Source: Archegozetes longisetosus
Taxonomy: Eukaryota > Arthropoda > Arachnida > Sarcoptiformes > Trhypochthoniidae
Assembly: GCA_018873245.2 (NCBI GenBank)
Contig: JAEMBT020000009.1
Span: 11,939,112-12,003,111, forward strand
Reading direction: 5' to 3'
Length of the DNA stretch: 64,000 nt
How positions within the stretch are numbered: the stretch's first letter is position 1; every line of letters begins with the position of its first letter. Made by a program: the position numbers and the translations under genes. The notes under the pieces were generated by a model. It was not told where the DNA came from. It ran no database searches and saw only the letters and a list, made by a program, of their open reading frames with translations. Positions 56,440-64,000 of this stretch are shown piece by piece.

Positions 56440-56800
56440 GATTGTATGCCGTAATCGGCGCAGACAACCACCTTATCCTCCTTCCCTTTGGAATTGTTTT
56501 ACAGCTGTAATCAGTGATTTGCCGAAAACTTAAAATTCGGTTGAAGGTTGGCATCGTGGATTTAGTGAACTCTTGAGAGCAAATCATCCTTCTATTTGGA
56601 AATTTATTGATGGCTTGAAAAAAGAGCAGAGTTTGAATGAACTCAAAACCGAGCAATATATCGCTAGTCAAGCTCCTCTGGTTAGGCGAAGAATATATAG
56701 AGACTGCAGATCGCATCAAAGCAATAGTAGAAAGATATGGAAATGAACTATTGTTGGATTATTTGCGGGGAATTGCAAATAATTTTCAGTTACAAGTATA
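56440..56800 (+). pseudogene. MULE (Mutator-like) transposase C-terminal fragment
   Basis: Plus-strand codons read SVEGWHRGFSELLRANHPSI, then WKFIDGLKKEQSLNELKTEQ. After a frame change near 56695 they read DRIKAIVERYGNELLLDYLR, then GIANNFQ. The NN-VEGWHR-F motif and the following W-FI--L--E segment are typical of the C-terminal half of animal MULE transposases. An in-frame stop just before SVEG and the frame change show it is dead. Confidence 0.75.
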
Positions 56801-56927
56801 AGGGTTTAGATTATTTCAATAAAATACAAACTTTTCCAAAATTAAAATTTTTAAAATTCGAATTTTAAGATTTATTGTAGTTTTTTGGATATATATTATC
56901 ATATCATAAATAGCCTTGGAAGTTATC

Positions 56928-60470
<3,543 letters not shown>

Positions 60471-61539
60471 TTCAGACATTAAACTTATGAGAATATTCAA
60501 TATAGTAATGAAAGCAAATCTAAAATCAAATTTGGCAACAACTGATGCGCATCACAGGAAGGTTGACAGCAACGGCATTTGTTGTAATCTATGAGATAAT
60601 TAATTTTCAAACTGCATTTACTTAATTGACTGAATTTAGGCATAGAAGGCAATGCACTTGTATTTCCATTAGTAGTAGGCCTGAACGTTTCGTTATCAGA
60701 TTCCGAATCACTCGAGAAGCTGCTCGACTTGGGTTGTGGCTTAAAATTCCTTAAATTACTGTTAACATTATTAACATTACTATTAATCATATTATTAGAT
60801 GTGTTGAGAGGTGTTTGAGCTTCTTCATCATCACTACTACTATCACTGCTGCTGTCACTGCTACTACTACTCGATTCGTGATCACTCGAGTCACTCGACG
60901 AATCCGACAGACCTAAATCTTCATTGATATCACGTGTTTTAGCAGAGGTCGTGTTGGAAGTAGTGTTCGAACTGGAAGCTGATGGTTGTATGTGAGCGGA
61001 CAGTGCGGACAATGTCGGCATAGAAGGACTGATGGGCTGACTATGCTGTTGACTAAACTGTTGTCCATTAGGAGACTGTTTATTAGGTTTATTAGGAGAC
61101 AATTTTTGTTTATTTGGCGAATTTTGGCTTTTTGTAGTTATAGGAGAATTTGGCTTATGTTGAGTTTGTGGCACTGATTTCTTAGTCTCAATCGGGGTAT
61201 TTGGTGGTTGACTCAATTGTTTGTTTGATTTCGCATTATTTTGTTGACGCGTTCGCTTAACTGTAATGTTTTGACTTAATTTTTCCAGAGTTATTTCCCC
61301 AGTTTCGTGATCTATTATCAATACACACTCTTTTTGATGAGGTTTACGCGAACCCTTGAACACCGTTTCCGAACTTCCTGAACCCTCCACGTTCGGTGCC
61401 GTAACTGTCACTTTGTTATTCGCCTCTATGTCCAGTACGGCTGATTTCATTGAATCAACAGATGCCGGTTTAAAATCATCTGAAATTTCAAAACAATCTT
61501 TATTAGAATACAAAATCACATTTCAATTCAAACACTAAT

Positions 61540-62150
61540 TCTAATTCTAGCTCAATGTCAAACTCGAATTTAAATTCAAATTCAAACTCCAGTTCATAAT
61601 ACGCTTTATTTGTTACTCGATTATAGCAAATCAACATTTTTGTCAATCTGTTCGTAGTTCGTGTCAAATAATTTCAGTTTTTGTTAGTAATGATGGGAAA
61701 GGTTTCGGTCGTCACTCATATAATAAGATTGAAACAGGAAATGAATGAAAATATTTGTCTAACTTCAAATTACTTCAATTGAACTTTTTTCTAAAAATTT
61801 CAGTTAACGTTGTGCTTAATTAATGTGATAATCACTTCATAACTAAAGGGTTTGTAAAGAACTAATATTTAACGAAAAAGCAAAACAAAAAACAATTTTT
61901 CTCTAATTAGTTGAGTCAGTTAGTCATTAAGTGTTATTAAAAATTATGTGTCAAATATAATGACGATTTTATCACTGAATACAATTGTGTGAAAAAATAA
62001 TTTACGCCAATCTAAAATAATGAATGAATAGATATTTTGGTACAAACTCGAGATAATTGTTTAGACAATTAAAAAATTAGCACCATTTGTACTACAGCTA
62101 TACTGATTCGTAGAACTCGATGCGAGTCATCAAAGTCTGACTAATTCTTT
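61540..62150. other. Intron or upstream flank of EAF; no feature seen
   Basis: The sequence upstream of the EAF acceptor is AT-rich. At 61550-61600 there is a low-complexity run of 'aattcaaattcaaactc' type. No exon matching the expected start of EAF was found. Confidence 0.45.
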
Positions 62151-62187
62151 GGTGAACTATTGCGATATCTAAAATGTTTCTCTTTTA

Positions 62188-62375
62188 GTTACACAAGTTT
62201 CCATCAATTAGTTGTTCGATCTCTTGGCAAACAATCTGTTCAATTGAGATTTGGAGTGGCGCCCAAAGCCAACATTAGAATAACAAATAAAAACAGTTTG
62301 GTTTTCCCTCTTATTGATAAATCGAATGTCAACTCTTTATGTTTGAGTTTTTTTACATTGAAAACAGAATTTTAA
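62188..62375 (+). other. Possible plus-strand exon, unrecognised
   Basis: After 'tttctcttttag', a good acceptor form, an open frame of about 62 codons reads QLVVRSLGKQSVQLRFGVAP then KANIRITNKNSLVFPLIDKS, ending with a stop at 62373. Local G+C is slightly raised. It could be an exon of another gene, but I recognise no family and it may be chance. Confidence 0.2.
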
Positions 62376-62970
62376 TAGTCATTAATCAAAAGTTGAAGTA
62401 AAAATTTAAAGAAAGGTCAATCTGTTAGATACGAAGTCGGAGACGGTATTAAAATGAATGCAATCTTCACAGACTGACATTATCGAAGAATAATTAGATC
62501 TAAGAACTAGAAGACATGAAGTGATTGAAACGCTGCGAGAATAAAATAAACATTGAAATATAGAAATTGATAAAAAGAATCAAATTTAGATTGTCCTCAA
62601 ATACTAAAAAATAAATATAGAAGAAAAACAGATAGGTTGTTGTCCTTTAAATGTGAACATATGAAAATGTTTGCCATTAGTAATAATTCGATTATTCAAA
62701 GTTAATAGTCATACATTTATTGCCATATCATTCAATTTATATTCATTTTGGTAGATATTCTCAGACGAGTCACTATTAATAGCATTAACTAAATGCAAGT
62801 TTTACGGAATAGTTGTTCAAACTACAAAAAACCAAATACGAACTTAAAAGCAGATCTTTATTAATGAAAGATACAATTAGAATCAATTAATTACTCTCCT
62901 TGACATAATTAATATTTTGAATAAATAATATGACTTTATGAGTGTAAACTAAAATAACCCTACATAACTA

Positions 62971-63180
62971 CAGTAGTACCTCAATATAGTGAATGGCTGA
63001 CAACCGACAACTCACATCCATTATAGTTACATTTCACTATAAACAGGTAATTATTAGCTAAATAGTATGTATTGAGACAGGAAAGTACGTTCACTATAGC
63101 AAGGATTCACTATAAAAAGGTTGAGTATAACAGGGATTCACTATAAAGAGGTTGACTATATCTCGGTAAGGTAGTATAAG
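62971..63180. mobile_element. pogo/Tigger-like end fragment
   Basis: 'CAGTAGTACCTCAATATAGT' after TA resembles the ends of pogo-type elements. Several 'ttcactataa' phrases follow in both orientations. Related 'gtagtgaatcgctggcgatc' sequence lies inside both segmental-duplication copies (about 37655 and 58840). The opposite end is not visible. Confidence 0.45.
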
Positions 63181-63189
63181 CTGTCTAAT

Positions 63190-64000
63190 TTTAAGTTTTC
63201 ATACACTTTCTCAGCGTAAGCATAAGCATAATGACAATGATGAAAATGCATTCAACAATATTGAAGGTTATAGAACCGTAAGTAGGACATCAAAAGAAGC
63301 AAACAGTCCAATAAAAGAAAGGCTATAATTGTGCAACTATTTAATGAGAAATAATTATAAATAAAGTCTAAACATTACCAAAAACATCACTTTTCACTCA
63401 ACATATGGAAAGTCAGATGTTAAGTGTTGCGTAACTACGATCGCCATCCAGATAGTTTTCAGTAATATTTGAGTCAAATTAATCGAAAATAAAAGCAATT
63501 ATTGAACAAATATATTTGTGCCATAAAACTAGTCATGCTTTTAAACTCTAAAAGTGCTAATTATTGCGACTTCATACTAGGTTTTACGCACTTAAAACTA
63601 TATAAATACGACGAATAAGTTAAATATAACGTCATTTACAACATAATTGACAACTCGATTTAACAGCAAAACAAATATGTATTCCATCTCAATAATCTTT
63701 AAACCCTTAAAACCATATTACACTTGATTTTTTCACTATTTCAGATCAAATTTATGTCATTTTGAACGTTTTTTCTTTTTTCTAACAAATTGTTAGGTAT
63801 TAGTGACGCAAAATGGATTTAAGAACATCATCAGAAAGTAAAACGATAAGAATGCTTAAAGACTGGAAGCGAAGCGAAAACAAATAAAAGCAGCGTTTAA
63901 TTGCATTTTACTATAAACTTCGGATTTCCTGATTTATTTCGCAAGTTTATACACAAACTAAGCTTTAGTAGTGTATTATAATTAGATGTTTGGTCGAAAG
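63190..64000. other. No recognisable feature
   Basis: AT-rich sequence to the window end. No long frame, repeat pair or RNA gene is recognised. Confidence 0.4.

Noticed and set aside
62160-62375. First exon of EAF
   Set aside because: The frame is on the opposite strand, and the minus strand there does not encode the expected EAF start or a phase-1 donor.

Overview
The window is eukaryotic nuclear DNA: about 70% A+T by eye, gene-poor and crowded with DNA transposons. It carries spliceosomal coding exons of EAF (ELL-associated factor) at the right end. The lineage is probably an arthropod and most likely a chelicerate (spider or mite). That rests on long intronless ankyrin-repeat genes whose C-termini resemble the latrotoxin C-terminal domain, a combination reported from spiders, some mites and arthropod endosymbionts. 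The species cannot be named from sequence alone.

Layout. 1-8.5 kb: a broken piggyBac transposase, two TTAA-flanked MITEs, a broken mariner transposase and two long-TIR elements. 8.6-15.0 kb: ankyrin gene A, more than 2,100 codons with one frameshift. 15.0-25 kb: a stack of MITEs, including a Tc1 element inserted in an older long-TIR element, a hAT MITE inserted in a foldback, and others. 25.3 and 32.2 kb: two decayed C-terminal fragments of the ankyrin family, with a 2.5-kb hAT element and several TIR elements between them. 33-35.7 kb: foldbacks and an unrecognised hydrophobic coding remnant. 35.8-39.9 kb: copy 1 of a segmental duplication. 40-48 kb: Harbinger remnant, decayed ankyrin fragment, tRNA-derived sequence, LTR-like sequence, another broken DDE transposase and long-TIR elements. 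48.3-54.4 kb: ankyrin gene B, about 2,040 codons in three frames joined at two single-base lesions. 55-56.8 kb: SWIM-like and MULE transposon remnants. 56.9-60.5 kb: copy 2 of the segmental duplication. 60.3-61.5 kb: EAF on the minus strand. 61.5-64 kb: mostly nothing recognisable.

How the parts relate. The five ankyrin/C-terminal-domain loci (A, three fragments, B) all lie on the plus strand. They share leaders and downstream flanks where these survive, so they are a tandem array of one gene family broken up by transposons. Both large genes have grown at two scales: 99/102-bp ankyrin units, and modules of roughly 700 codons that each restart with a similar leader motif (three in A, two in B). 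The segmental duplication carries the last exon of EAF and a decayed protein O-mannosyltransferase (POMT) fragment. Its two copies act as filled and empty sites for a 573-bp transposon. Most other content is mobile DNA: piggyBac, Tc1/mariner, hAT, PIF/Harbinger, MULE and a multi-copy family encoding a SWIM-like Cys/His protein.
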